Source of the DNA: Armigeres subalbatus
Taxonomy: Eukaryota > Arthropoda > Insecta > Diptera > Culicidae
Reading direction: 5' to 3'
Assembly (NCBI RefSeq): GCF_024139115.2
Contig: NC_085141.1
Coordinates: 164,816,908 to 164,880,907 of the forward strand
DNA length: 64,000 bases
A model generated the notes under the pieces. That model was not told the origin of the DNA. It did not search any database and was given only the letters and a program-made list of their open reading frames with translations. Below, piece by piece: positions 53,500-63,846 of the stretch (positions within the stretch are counted from its first letter, which is position 1; every line of letters starts with the position of its first letter). Made by a program: the position numbers and the translations under genes.

Positions 53500-53817
53500 C
53501 CCACTGATTAATCCCGCTAGGTGATATCATGTTGGTGCCGAAAAATATTTAAAAAAATATGAGTGAGTGTTTTTAGCGTGTTTTGCGTATAAGAAATAGT
53601 ATTTTGGCCATAACTTCTGATCCCATAGTCCGATCCGTACAATTTTCAATAGCAAACAATGGGCCACGACCCCGTCGTTTGATTAATCTTAAGTTCCAAA
53701 AAGTATGTCTGCAAAATTTTGTACACATTAACACATACACATCCATTAATACATACACACATAACAAACATTACCTTCATTCGTCGAGCTTAGTCTATTG
53801 GTATATAACACTATGGT
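53500..53817 (+). repeat. Solo 'CCATAACTTC' macro-unit
   Basis: The head (GATTAATCCCGCTAGGTGAT), one CCATAACTTCTGATCCCATA block (53,607), a CA-rich stretch and the tail TTCGTCGAGCTTAGTCTATT, GGTATATAACACTATGG follow in the order seen at 28-34 kb. It shows the minimal mobile or copied unit of the family. Confidence 0.7.
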
Positions 53818-55350
53818 CGAAAATGTCTGAACAATAAATTCAACAAATGTTTACCATATGAACTGATATGCAATGTAAAATAAGCATGTATGTGGCGAAT
53901 GTACAGACACCCATAATAATCAATGATTTACATTATGATTAAGTTTGGTTTGAGCACCATTTCACGGCCTATGTAAATCAAAAACATGAAACAACCCCTG
54001 GAATGCGGGATGCTGGAAAAGGTGGCGCTAAGACCGTATCCAGCTGATCAAGTGCCACTTACGGCGACACAAACCGGAAACCGTGTGGCCCAATGCTATC
54101 TGTGCATACCGGTAGCTAAACACATTTGTTGAATTAAAAATTCATTCGACAATGTTTGGACTGACAGGTGAGATTAGATTAATGGCTTCTCGGTCAGATG
54201 CTTTCACCTGCTGTGTGTCATTCATGCCATGTGAATAGTCAGTGTTAGTTGGCGGGTCCAAGATCAACTTCTTTCGATATACGCTCAATTTGTTCCGCTA
54301 ATATAGGGTGAATGTGGGTAAATTCATGAAAAAGGGATAATGATGATGTGCTTTTTGCTGACGTAACATATTGTGGCAATTAATACGGCACAAACATGTT
54401 GCATTAGGAAACATTCAAAGATCGAAATTGTGTACCCTCAGGTGAAAAGGTTGTTCAATGTATTTCATGATTCAACTGAAGGAATGAGTCATTTTGCACA
54501 CGGAGCATGAACGTCTGAAAGAGTTTAAGTTAATTCCAACTTCCACTACAATTTTTCATTTTTTTCTTAGTTTGTTTCGTGTTGCTGACGTTCCGGATGA
54601 AATGATGTTTTTGTGTATATTAAACATGTTTTCTTTCGTAATCTTCGGGGATGGTGTACACGGTATGAACTGGTCATAGGCTGACTACAACTTATCAGAA
54701 GTCAGTCCAACTCATTATGAGCAAGTTATTACTTATCTTGACACATCGTGACAAACATAAAATTAGTTGTTAAACTGGTCACAAACATAATATTGAGATA
54801 TTGAAGAGCTCATCTTTCCTGACCTCAGCAGAAATGTGCGTAACGGGTTTAGTTCTTCCAAAAATAAAAAAAACTGAATCGTAGAATATTTTAATTATTT
54901 TAACTATTCACAAAAACTTGATTTATTATCATCCTTTTAACCCTTATCGAACATTCCCCATTTCAATAATACAGCATATTCTATTTCAAATAATCGCATA
55001 AACAGATTTGAATATTTTTTCATGTTTCTTTTACGACTAAAATTTTACAGGGCGGTTTAGCAGAACCGCGACCAATTTTGTATCAAAACATTGTCGAATA
55101 TTTTTCAGTTGGCAGAACATTTGGGAGATACAATTGTGGACCCATAAATTATAATCAGCTTGCCTGATAGTCGGACGATTTCAGTTATAATATTTTACAA
55201 AAATTTAACTAAGACGAACACAAACTAACGAATTGTGGATTTTTCAATAAATTTGTTGATTTAAATTGAACATGATTTGTTCTTGAGACCATTCGTAGAA
55301 CTTCGAGCTGCGAATTCATGATGCCGCATTTGACATTTCCAAACACCCAA
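53818..55350. other. No gene seen
   Basis: AT-rich sequence without repeats or frames I can support. Confidence 0.45.
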
Positions 55351-55454
55351 TCCTCCAGTTAAAACTTCGACATTTTATTTAAAATTGAACAGTAGAAGCT
55401 TATCCTCCAGTTAAAACTTCGACATTTTATTTAAAATTGAACAGTAAAAGCTGC
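55351..55454 (+). repeat. 52 bp tandem duplication
   Basis: TCCTCCAGTTAAAACTTCGA, CATTTTATTTAAAATTGAAC, AGTAGAAGCT occurs twice in a row (starts 55,351 and 55,403) with one difference, indicating a recent duplication. Confidence 0.9.
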
Positions 55455-55471
55455 CGGTCTGCCCGGTGTAA

Positions 55472-55864
55472 TGCAACGTACACACCAGTCAAGCAGTTTG
55501 ACAAACATTGACTCCGCCCCAAGAAAACGCTTCGGTTGTTGCTTTGTTTGAACGTGTGTGAAGTTGTTCGAACAACCATTTGATAGTTGGCGGCTCGGTT
55601 GGAAAAAATTAAAATGGTTTGATTTTGGTTTGAGTTGTCGGGGTGGAGTCAAGGTTCGCCGAACATGTTTGAGCATTTGTAGTGAAGTTGCACAAACCTC
55701 CATATATTTTTTGATGGTTGGTGCTCAAGTTGATGCTTCGGTTGTTCGTGTGTGATATTGTTGGTCGAATGAATTGATTCGCTGTTGGTGACACTTGAAT
55801 AAACTTGAATAAACGAGAGGTGGGGTCAATGTTGGTCAAACTGCTTGACCGTGTGTGCGTTCCA
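55472..55864. mobile_element. 393 bp MITE with TAA target duplication
   Basis: Ends TGCAACGTACACACCAGTCA, AGCAGTTTGAC and GGTCAAACTGCTTGACCGTG, TGTGCGTTCCA are long inverted repeats (~48 bases). TAA flanks both sides (55,469-55,471; 55,865-55,867). Removing the insert joins CCCGGTG to TAACGCGAACAGG, the normal junction of the surrounding tandem repeat. A TAA duplication fits PIF/Harbinger-type MITEs. Confidence 0.85.
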
Positions 55865-56137
55865 TAACGCGAACAGGAGAGATAATGCCTTCTTTAAATA
55901 AACGCGTTTGTTAGATATAACGAAAACAGAGGTGATAGTGCTTTCTTCAAAAGAATGCGTTTGCCCGGTATAAGGTGAAAAGAGTAAAAAAGACAATGCC
56001 TTCTTCGAATGTATGCATTTGCCCGGTATAAGGCGAACAGAGGAAATAATGCCTTGTTCAAATAAATGCACTTTCCCGGTATAACGTGAGGACAGGATAT
56101 AATGTCATCTAATTGAACGCATTTGCCCGGTATCCCT
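55865..56137 (+). repeat. ~52-59 bp tandem repeat, about five units
   Basis: Units read GCCCGGTATAAGGCGAACAG, AGG-AATAATGCCTTCTTC and AAATAAATGCGTTT. CCCGGTAT recurs near 55,963, 56,022, 56,075 and 56,126. The left edge (55,461-55,471) was separated by the MITE. Confidence 0.8.
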
Positions 56138-56879
56138 TTCTGTTATTCTGCCAAATTCTATGTTCACGAACCATTTAAAAACTAGTCTATGAGGACTGAA
56201 ATTTCGTTTAACTCTCTGCAAGACTCTCTGCATTGTGATAAGAACGTGTTGTAAAATCTATCCCCAAACTTAAATATTTTTTCAATAGGGTAGCACACGA
56301 AGTGGCAGGGGACATTGATCAGTTTAACCAATTTCAAGAAATGAATAAATTATTATTTTCTGTTATTTCAAGTTCTTATTGTGGGTTAGGTATCTTAATC
56401 TTGACTAAATTTGTTGCTGAATGATATAGCTTTCGGATGAATTTGTGTGACCCTTGGGAAAAATGGGAAAATAGCCAATTGAGCCTATTTTCAAAATTAG
56501 GAAGGATTCCGCGTCGTATAATTACGTATTAAAGTTCAGCGACTCAGAACAGTAATTATAGGTTTTTTGCCTCTATCATTTTTCGAATTTTATTTTTAAC
56601 ATTTATGCCGATAAAAATATTTAAAAACAGTTTTGTCCCTCCCCCTTGGTTTTTTTTGCCAAAAAATAATATTTTGAAAGGGCAACAAAATAAAATTCGG
56701 ATAATTTTGAGGATTTTCAAAACATTCTCTAACAAATCCGAGGAGTTTATTTTTTTATTTTTTTCATTTCAATATTTTTTTTATTATCACCTCCCTCCCC
56801 TCCCCCCTTGACCTCTTGGAGACCAGTAACACAAAATGTTAATTAAATATTTTTAACGGCCTTATCAATTCAAGCGCCT
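56138..56879. other. No gene seen
   Basis: AT-rich with long A/T and C runs near 56,640-56,810. No supportable feature. Confidence 0.45.
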
Positions 56880-57170
56880 GATGACTAATAGCCGAAATGT
56901 AGGCCGTTAACTGTGTATAACAAATTTTTAACTGTGCCTGACGAAATTGAATTTTTCAATAGTTTAGCGCCTTTATTCAATTATTTTTATTAGTTGTGCT
57001 AAATCTTAAAGAGTTTGTCGGTCGATTGATTCAAAAATCATCAAAATCGGTTGGAAGATGGCTGAGTTATTAGCCCATACTTCCTGACCACTTTTCGTGA
57101 CGGTCTCAAATTAGATTCTGCAGAATGACCTCCCCTATGTTTTTCCGAAGGACGTATTCTACGTCAAAAA
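56880..57170 (-). repeat. Dispersed repeat Z, copy 2
   Basis: The reverse complement (TTTTTTGACGTAGAATACG, CGTCACGAAAAGTGGTCAGG, TAATAACTCAGCC) aligns with 44,787-45,080. No coding capacity. Confidence 0.55.
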
Positions 57171-57529
57171 AGCCATGAAGAAATATTTACAAACCAATAA
57201 AAACAAAATCAATTTTCCCCCGGATTGCGGTACTTGAGAGTTTTACACGATAAAACTTCTCAAAAAAGGTCGCAAGAGGGAAGTGAAAGGGTAGTAAGCC
57301 TTGCGAGCACAAGCGTAGAATTGCCAAGCGATGAAGGATTATCAGCTCGGAAAATTAGTATGGATCTACGTTCAAGATTCTCATAGAAATTGTGTAGATT
57401 ACTCGACAGGAGTTGCCTTGCTATTGTTTAATTCGTAAATCATTTGTTAACCATTCATATGGATTCTAAATACAATTTAATTGAGTGACAATGTCTACAT
57501 TGAAATGAAGTATAAACTTGAAATAATGA

Positions 57530-57640
57530 CTAATTCGGGGTACTGGCTCATTCGGGGCAATGACATTCGGGGTAATGGCGTTCGGGGTAGTGGTCTTCGG
57601 GATACATGGTATTATGGTTAATGGAACTATGGGTAGTGTC
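57530..57640 (+). repeat. 15-17 bp minisatellite (ATTCGGGGTAATGG)
   Basis: GACATTCGGGGTAATGG, GCGTTCGGGGTAGTGG, TCTTCGGGATACATGG, TATTATGGTTAATGG and AACTATGGGTAGTG follow one another, decaying towards the right. The minus frame across it is proline/threonine-rich only because of the repeat. Confidence 0.75.
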
Positions 57641-57972
57641 GTAGAGTCCCTCAAAACCGTTGAACAACGACAGCAGAGTAATGATGCAGCTAGATCACAC
57701 GCAGTATAAAGCTCCAAATCAAGCAGAAATACGAAGAATGCTGCAAGTAGTTGATGCCGGGATTGCTGATAGTGCGCGAAGATTTTGACATGATCACATG
57801 AGAGCAGGCAATATCCTCACTTGGTAAATCATGATATTAGCAACAAAACGAAATATTGAAAGCAATTGTTGATATTGCTTAATATGGAGCGTCAGCTCAG
57901 GAAAACGAAGATTTGAGGAGCTCCGAACTATAAAAATCTTGGATCTGGTTGTAAAATTCAAATAGGCAAATT

Positions 57973-58107
57973 CAGTGGCGTAGCCAGGGGGGTGGTTTTG
58001 GGTATAAAACCCCCCCCAGAGACATCATTTTTAGAAGAAATTTTTTTTCCGAGAAAAAAAAATGTTCGGAAAACCCCCCCCAGACCAATTTTCTGGCTAC
58101 GCCACTG
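57973..58107. mobile_element. 135 bp hAT-type MITE, perfect 8 bp TSD
   Basis: CAGTGGCGTAGCCAGG and CTGGCTACGCCACTG are perfect terminal inverted repeats. GGCAAATT flanks both ends (57,965-57,972; 58,108-58,115). CAGTGGCG tips with 8 bp duplications are typical of hAT. The interior has two C-runs in an imperfect hairpin. Confidence 0.9.
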
Positions 58108-58327
58108 GGCAAATTCAATAGTAATACATAATATGTTTACATTCTGTTCATATATTCGTTTACCTTTTTATAGTGAACAAGGTTTCATTATCTCCCGGTC
58201 ATATGTATATTAAAGATTGATGGCAAAACGAGCGCATAGTTTGGATGGGATGCAGCATGTAACAACAGCCCCGTTCGTTTGATCCGCGCTGACAATGATT
58301 ATCATAAGTTCCACAATGATACACACT

Positions 58328-59335
58328 AGGGTGGCTCAAATTAGTGTGGGAAAAACTTTTTTAATTTCTTTTTGATGGGCCGCCCTCTTATTCGGTTCTA
58401 TTTGATGCCCTGATGCTCTGGACAAAATTTCAGCCAAATCGGTCAACGTTTGGGCGGTGCTAAACTCGTTGGAAGTTTATATGCAAAAATGTATGCAGAA
58501 ACATCCAAAAACAGTAAATTGCAGCTGGACTACACAACTTACGATGAAGAACTATAATACTCATTCAGATCTTGGAGAATTTAATACAGAATGTTATGCA
58601 GAAAACCGCGAGAAGATTAGAGTTTGCCCGGCCAAGTTATTAGCATTTCTCTGAAGTGGGGCTTGAGCAAATTTCGTTTCTTTTACCTTTGAAAAGAAAT
58701 AAATTCACCCCTACAACACTCCAGTAAAATGCTAATATCTTTGCGTAATAAACTCTAATCTTCTCGCGGTTTTCAGCATAATATTCTGTATTTAATTCTA
58801 CAAGAACTGAATAAGTATCATGGTTCTTGATCGTAAATTGTGCCTTCCAACTGCTTATCACTGTTTTTGGATGTTCCTGCATACATTTGTCCATATAAAC
58901 TTCCAACGAGTTCAGCATCGCCCAAACGTTTGGCCGAAATTTTGTCCAGAGCATCAGGGCATCAAATAGAATCGAATAAGAGGGCGGCCCGGGGCCCTCC
59001 TTAGCCGTGCGGTAAGACGCGCGTCTACAAAGCAAGATCATGCTGAGGGTGGCTGGGTTCGAATCCCGGTGCCGGTCTAGACAATTTTCGGATTGGAAAT
59101 TGTCTCGACTTCCCTGGGCATAAAAGTATCATCGTGTTAGCCTCATGATATACGAATGCAAAAATGGTAAATTGGCTTAGAAACCTTGCAGTTAATAACT
59201 GTGGAAGTGCTTAATGAACACTAAGCTGTGAGGCGGCTCTGTCCCAGTATGGGGATGTAATGCCAATAAGAAGAAGAGAAGAAGAAGAGGGCGGCCCATC
59301 AAAAAATTTGAAAAAGTGTTTTTTGAGCCACCCTA
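58328..59335. mobile_element. Long-arm foldback element (~0.7 kb) carrying a SINE
   Basis: Ends AGGGTGGCTCAAA and TTTTTTGAGCCACCCT. Arms of ~300 bases pair (GATGGGCCGCCCTCTTATTC; TTTGATGCCCTGATGCTCTG; ACAAAATTTCAGCC; GAGTTTATTACGCAAAG-like words). ATACACACT flanks it (58,319-58,327; 59,336-59,344). The minus 133-codon frame merely reads the right arm. The right arm is interrupted by the SINE at 58,991-59,284. Confidence 0.8.
58991..59284 (+). mobile_element. Feilai-like SINE, copy 2
   Basis: CCTCCTTAGCCGTGCGGTAA head, B box GGTTCGAATCC, and the same body as copy 1, ending in a GAAGAA tail. AAGAGGGCGGCCC flanks it (58,978-58,990; 59,285-59,297). It landed in the right arm of the foldback, so it is younger. 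Confidence 0.85.
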
Positions 59336-59447
59336 ATACACACTTTTGTACAGATTCAATCGCAATGCTAGATGGACGATGCTAGCTTCCTTGGTCCCGC
59401 TGAAGTGGCTTCGACATTTTGTGTCTTTTTTATAGTCTAATTCACAC

Positions 59448-59692
59448 GCTTAGTTTCATAGGGGCGTAACTGTATTGATCGATTTCTTTTCGTCGATGTT
59501 TTCTTTGTATTATTGTAGCGAATTGCGCTAGTATGTCGATGATTTAATGGTTTGGTGCGATAAAGGATGAATGTATCTTGCATCAGAATCGATAATCACG
59601 TTTCTAGCTTTTGAAACAATTGAGTTATTAACAAAATATAAAATCGATTAAGAGAAATCGATCAATACAGTTACGTCCCTATGAAGCTAAGC
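59448..59692. mobile_element. 245 bp MITE, 38 bp inverted ends
   Basis: GCTTAGTTTCATAGGGGCGT, AACTGTATTGATCGATTT at the left is matched by AAATCGATCAATACAGTTAC, GTCCCTATGAAGCTAAGC at the right with two or three mismatches. The target duplication is unclear. Noncoding. Confidence 0.75.
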
Positions 59693-59715
59693 GCGGGAAT
59701 TAAATTTAAGTCTAA

Positions 59716-59844
59716 GGGTGAAGCCAGAGTAAACGCGACGTGCAATGCGACGCGACAGTGCAATTTGACAGCTTGCTGATGATGATTTTTATCTTTTACG
59801 TGAGTCGCGTCGCATCGGTCGTCGCGTTTACTCTGGCTTGTCCC
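59716..59844. mobile_element. 129 bp MITE (AGCCAGAGTAAACGCG)
   Basis: GGGTGAAGCCAGAGTAAACG, CGACG and CGTCGCGTTTACTCTGGCTT, GTCCC are inverted. The interior repeats GACGCGAC and GTCGCGTCG in opposite orientation. It sits only 23 bases from the previous MITE. TSD not resolved. Confidence 0.75.
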
Positions 59845-60769
59845 AAATTCAAACATTGCTATTAATATACATTCCGCGTGAAAAATAGCCGAAAAGTAGA
59901 CAAATTTGCAACGTTTTACTGCAAAAAGCTGCAGTACATGACTCTAGCAAATTACCCCACACCCGTGTGTCAGGATAGTTTGTCACGTAATTTAAAGTTA
60001 TGTTGTTCAATTTATATGCCTTTAATCGCTTAGTTATGTTCATTAATAATTATTGTTTCAAAATGTGGAAGTCTTGAGATGTGAGTACTTCTAGTCTGAG
60101 TAGGGCCTCAATTTTTATGCGAGGCCGCCTTAATTTTTATCATTGGCGTAACTAAGACACTAAAGAAAAAATCTACGGGGGCCAACTTTGTTTTCCATTA
60201 AATTTTCTATTTCACAGAAAAGCTACTATTTTCGCTTTGTTGGCCTTCCAGACAGCTCTTTCAATACATCTATAAACGACTTGAATATTACAATAGTTGT
60301 TCTAACGACACTCAGTGCTCTTGACATAAAAATCTAGAATTGTCGTAGGATTCCCAAAAATTGAATGCAAACAAAAGTCTGTTGTGTTTCAGAAATCCTT
60401 CCGAAAGAATTCTTACAGGGGTTAGACAAAAAAGGTGAGATAGGTAAACTTATGTCGAAATTCAAATCAGCATAACTTTGCGTAGAATAATCCAATTTTG
60501 GTAAAACCAGGACCATTAGAAGCGGATATTCTACTGTCCTCCTGCAAAATCTAAGATTGGTCCTTGGCCACCGGAGATGTCCCTGGGTTTTCCGAAGGTA
60601 TGTTCGAGATCATGTTTTATGATTTCTCCAAAAACTAGAACCATATAATATGCCGATCAATGGTGGCTGTAGATCGAGAATCTATCAAAACTACGCAGAG
60701 ATATGGCCATTTTCGTTCCGGGAGAATGATGAAATGATAACAGATCAGAATAATGCACCTACGTTGGCC
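59845..60769. other. No gene seen
   Basis: AT-rich sequence with short frames only. Confidence 0.45.
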
Positions 60770-60995
60770 TTTGTAACTTAGCGGCTACTGAATAAGCCCG
60801 AGATTCCCAAATCGAACGTATAGTCGAAGCACTCACAAACCATTTTCTCAAGCCAACACTTCAGTAGTCACTAAGTTGCGAAGCACCAGTCCCATCAAAG
60901 GAATGTTGTTACCTCTAATACATTTTTCAAATCAAAATCTTCCAGATAATGTACATATTCACATATGAGTTTTTAGAACATAGTAAACTAATGTA
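60770..60995 (+). mobile_element. tRNA-derived SINE relic (type B), copy 2
   Basis: A tRNA-like start (TAACTTAGCGGCTACTGAAT) and the body CCCATCAAAGGAATGTTGTT, CTAATACATTTTTCAAATC, AATCTTCC and ATGTACATATTCACAT correspond to the minus-strand copy at 5,040. The B box is mutated, and the head seems duplicated or inserted between 60,800 and 60,880. Confidence 0.5.
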
Positions 60996-61069
60996 GTTGA
61001 CAATACAAAACATTCTCTACCACATGACACACAATTAGTGGTCCTATTTAGTATATTTAGAGAAGAGCC

Positions 61070-61225
61070 ATTGACTACGTAATGCAAAAAATTGCCATTT
61101 TCAAGCCCCCTTCCCCTCTATGTCACACTTTTTGTATGAATCATCAAAATATTTTGTATGAATTGTCACACATCGGGCAACCCCCTCCCTCCTCTAAGCG
61201 TTACGTAATTTATGGATGCTCCCTT
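61070..61225. mobile_element. Decayed ~155 bp MITE (TTACGTAATTTATGGATGC)
   Basis: GAGCCATTGACTACGTAATG and GCGTTACGTAATTTATGGAT, GCTCCC are imperfect inverted ends. The interior has the paired AAGCCCCCTTCCCC and AACCCCCTCCCTCC blocks and repeated TTTGTATGAAT. This resembles a MITE type I recall as widespread in insects. Confidence 0.55.
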
Positions 61226-61531
61226 ATGCCTGTGTAGGGAAAACATATTTAATGCTAAAAATTTGAACATATCGACATAAGGAGAGTGAATCCAGAACAA
61301 AATACGATTAGAACACATCGAGATAGAGAGATATCAAGATAGGGAGGTTATGGAGATGTAGAAAGCCAAAATGTATGTAGACTGGAGGGCCCGAGGAAAC
61401 CATCGACATAGGGAGATATAGAACATCGATATGCAGAGAGTCGACTTTATTTAATTTCGTAGAGGCAGTTTTAGATGCATTATACAGGACTTTACAACGG
61501 AATCGATATTCATCAGTTTTATGGTTTCTAC

Positions 61532-61867
61532 TTAATGGAACGTCCGGTTGTGCTGTGCACTTCCTAGTAGGTAAAGTAGTCGATGCAACTTCTTGGCATT
61601 TAGTGCAAATGTGAGTATTTGAATCAAAAGCATACCATCGTCGTCGACGACGGCATTGACCATCGAGATCCCTTGGTGCATGTTCACCGCAGTTGCAGAA
61701 AGTAAAAGGAGCGATCTGGCTGATAGGAGAAATGAGACACGTTCGGCCAACTGGCGTTCCATCAGGTGAATATCAATGAGTCTGGATTGATCGGTATGAC
61801 TATTTCGTAATGGTGTGTACATTCCATTCCATGAAGGTGATGACGACCTAACGACTTTACGAGACAT
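61532..61867 (-). CDS. Hypothetical 111-residue ORF, possible host gene or terminal exon
   Basis: ATG (MSRKVVRSSSPSWNGMYTPL) to TAA, with codon use less A/T-driven than chance frames nearby. Two mildly hydrophobic segments occur (VSFLLSARSLLLLSATAV at about residues 44-61; GMLLIQILTFAL at about 78-89). An AATAAA signal lies ~80 bases after the stop (TTTATT at 61,446-61,451 on the plus strand), which would suit a short transcript or a last exon. The start context is weak and no family is recognised, so a chance ORF remains possible. Confidence 0.3.
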   Translation of the reverse strand: MSRKVVRSSSPSWNGMYTPLRNSHTDQSRLIDIHLMERQLAERVSFLLSARSLLLLSATAVNMHQGISMVNAVVDDDGMLLIQILTFALNAKKLHRLLYLLGSAQHNRTFH

Positions 61868-63226
61868 ACATGAAGAAAGTGATGGATAATAATATTACGT
61901 GATTGTGTCTATCTCGTGGCTTTGATGTGGTGTGAATAGTTGTGCAATTTTTATTAAAGTTTTTCACTTATATTTTTTTATTTACAACATTTCAGTTTTA
62001 AAGTTTATTGAAATAACATCTTATCAAGAATATTGTTTATACTATTCACATTTCGGAAGAATAGCTATAGATGCAACACGCTGCATAAACGTTTCTGATA
62101 TTTCACTTGTGCAAGGTATTCTATGCATCACGCCGAGATGTTGGGAATAGACGACGATGGCGAAAGAACATCTTCAATTCGTATTTTGTACCGTACCTAA
62201 GTGTACCTAGCTGTTGTTGCAAGCGTTCGCCGTTTAGATTCCCACAGTCAACGTAGCAGCCGGGCTCAGCTCATGAGAATTCTTTCTTTTTCAGCCACCT
62301 GCACAAGAAGCTCATTATCATCGTGAGCGAGGTTTGATTTTGCACATAGGGGAGGGTGTTATGGAATGCATATCTTATAAGAAATTGTTTTTTTTTCTGG
62401 TTATGAAAACTTGATTGTTTGTTCCATTATTAAGTCCATATTTTTTTTTCTAAAGATGAGGGTTTTTACGCCTTTTAGAGACTGCCAATTTCGATGTTGG
62501 TCCACTCTAGGAGACTTTTCCCCACCACCTTCACCGTCATTAAGACTTCAGTCAGATGAAGTATAATGAGAATAACTGATAAAATGAGAAAAATAAATTA
62601 ATAGAATTCTCCTATAACAATAATATCCATAAAAGGAACAATTTCGGCTAAATATGTGTTATTCTTATTGATATCATATGATATACGTACCAATTATCAC
62701 TTATAAGAAATAAAGCAATTTCCGCTCTATTTTTTGTTTCTATTTGTTTTTGATAAGTTTAGTTATTGGGATTTGAGACTAAAATGAGCTTTGCAGAGAA
62801 CCTTAAAGCCTTAAACTTAAAACTTAAAATACTTTTTACGGAATTAATACAGGTTATGGAATTTTGTTCAATATTACCAAGCGGAATTTTGACCACTGCA
62901 TGGGCAAAATGTCACTTTTACTTGCGGAATAATCGAGCAGACTATTTTTCCGAAAGTAAAGTGACAGCTCCCATTAGTGTGCGTGGGAACCTTACAAAAT
63001 CCCTTTTTTATTTTTGTTCTTTTCAGGTGGATACTGTTGAAGAAATTTCATTTAAATTTTTTACTTTTCCAATTCAGTAAACGGAATTTAACATGGGATT
63101 GGGATAGAAAAAGGAATTTCTTTTGAACACGATACCAACAAGCAAACTGCACATGGACGAGCTGTCAAAATGCACTTTAGGCATGCTATTAAGCGGATTG
63201 AAATAATCAGCAACACTGTATGCAAG
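61868..63226. other. No gene supported
   Basis: A splice-acceptor-like TTCTTTCTTTTTCAG at 62,280-62,294 is followed by a 38-codon open stretch (PPAQEAHYHRERGL...) and a GTGAGC, but nothing links it to an upstream exon. The 104-codon frame at 62,766 has no motif. Confidence 0.3.
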
Positions 63227-63366
63227 CAGAGTGTATGCAATTAAGAGTGGCGACATGTGCGGTATTTGACAGGTCTCCTGCTCGTTTGGAACATGAGTTT
63301 GTATGGGGTGACAGGAATTTTGTTCTAATTCTGACAGTGTCGCCACTCTTAATTACATGCGCTCTG
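63227..63366. mobile_element. 140 bp hAT-type MITE
   Basis: CAGAGTGTATGCAATTAAGA, GTGGCGACA and TGTCGCCACTCTTAATTACA, TGCGCTCTG are inverted ends. TATGCAAG (63,219-63,226) and CATGCAAG (63,367-63,374) give an 8 bp duplication with one difference. CAGAG tips fit hAT. Confidence 0.8.
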
Positions 63367-63551
63367 CATGCAAGATCTTTTGCAACTTCGTTGCAATTCT
63401 ATGCTGTTTTGCGAAATCAACCCATACTGCAATACAAAGAAGCAGTCACCCTATAAGCAAAGGTAACTAGGGGAAAATTACCTATTTTTGGAATACTAAG
63501 TCTTTTGCCAAACTGAAAGATAAAAATAAAACTTAGGTACAGCAAGCTTTC

Positions 63552-63846
63552 CTGTGGGCCCTCCTTAGCCGTGCGGTAAGATGCGCGACTACAAAGCAAG
63601 ACCATGCTGAGGGCGACTGGGTTCGATTCCCGGTGTCGGTCTAGACAATTTTCGGATTGGAAATTGTCATGATTTCCCTGGGCATAAAAGTATCACCGTG
63701 TTAGTCTCATGATATACAAATGCAATGGTAGCTTGGCTTAGAAACCTCGCAATTAATAACTGTGGAAGTGCTTAATGAACACTAAGCTGCGAGGCGGCTC
63801 TGTCCCAGTGTGGGGATATAATGCCAATAAGAAGAAGAAGAAATAT
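63552..63846 (+). mobile_element. Feilai-like SINE, copy 3
   Basis: GGGCCCTCCTTAGCCGTGCG head, B box GGTTCGATTCC, the standard body and a GAAGAAGAAGAA tail. AGCAAGCTTTC flanks it (63,541-63,551; 63,847-63,857). ORFs across it are not genes. Confidence 0.88.

Noticed and set aside
62280..62330. Small internal exon bounded by TTTTTCAG and GTGAGC
   Set aside because: Good local splice signals, but no partner exon or conserved protein can be shown, and such signals arise by chance in AT-rich DNA.
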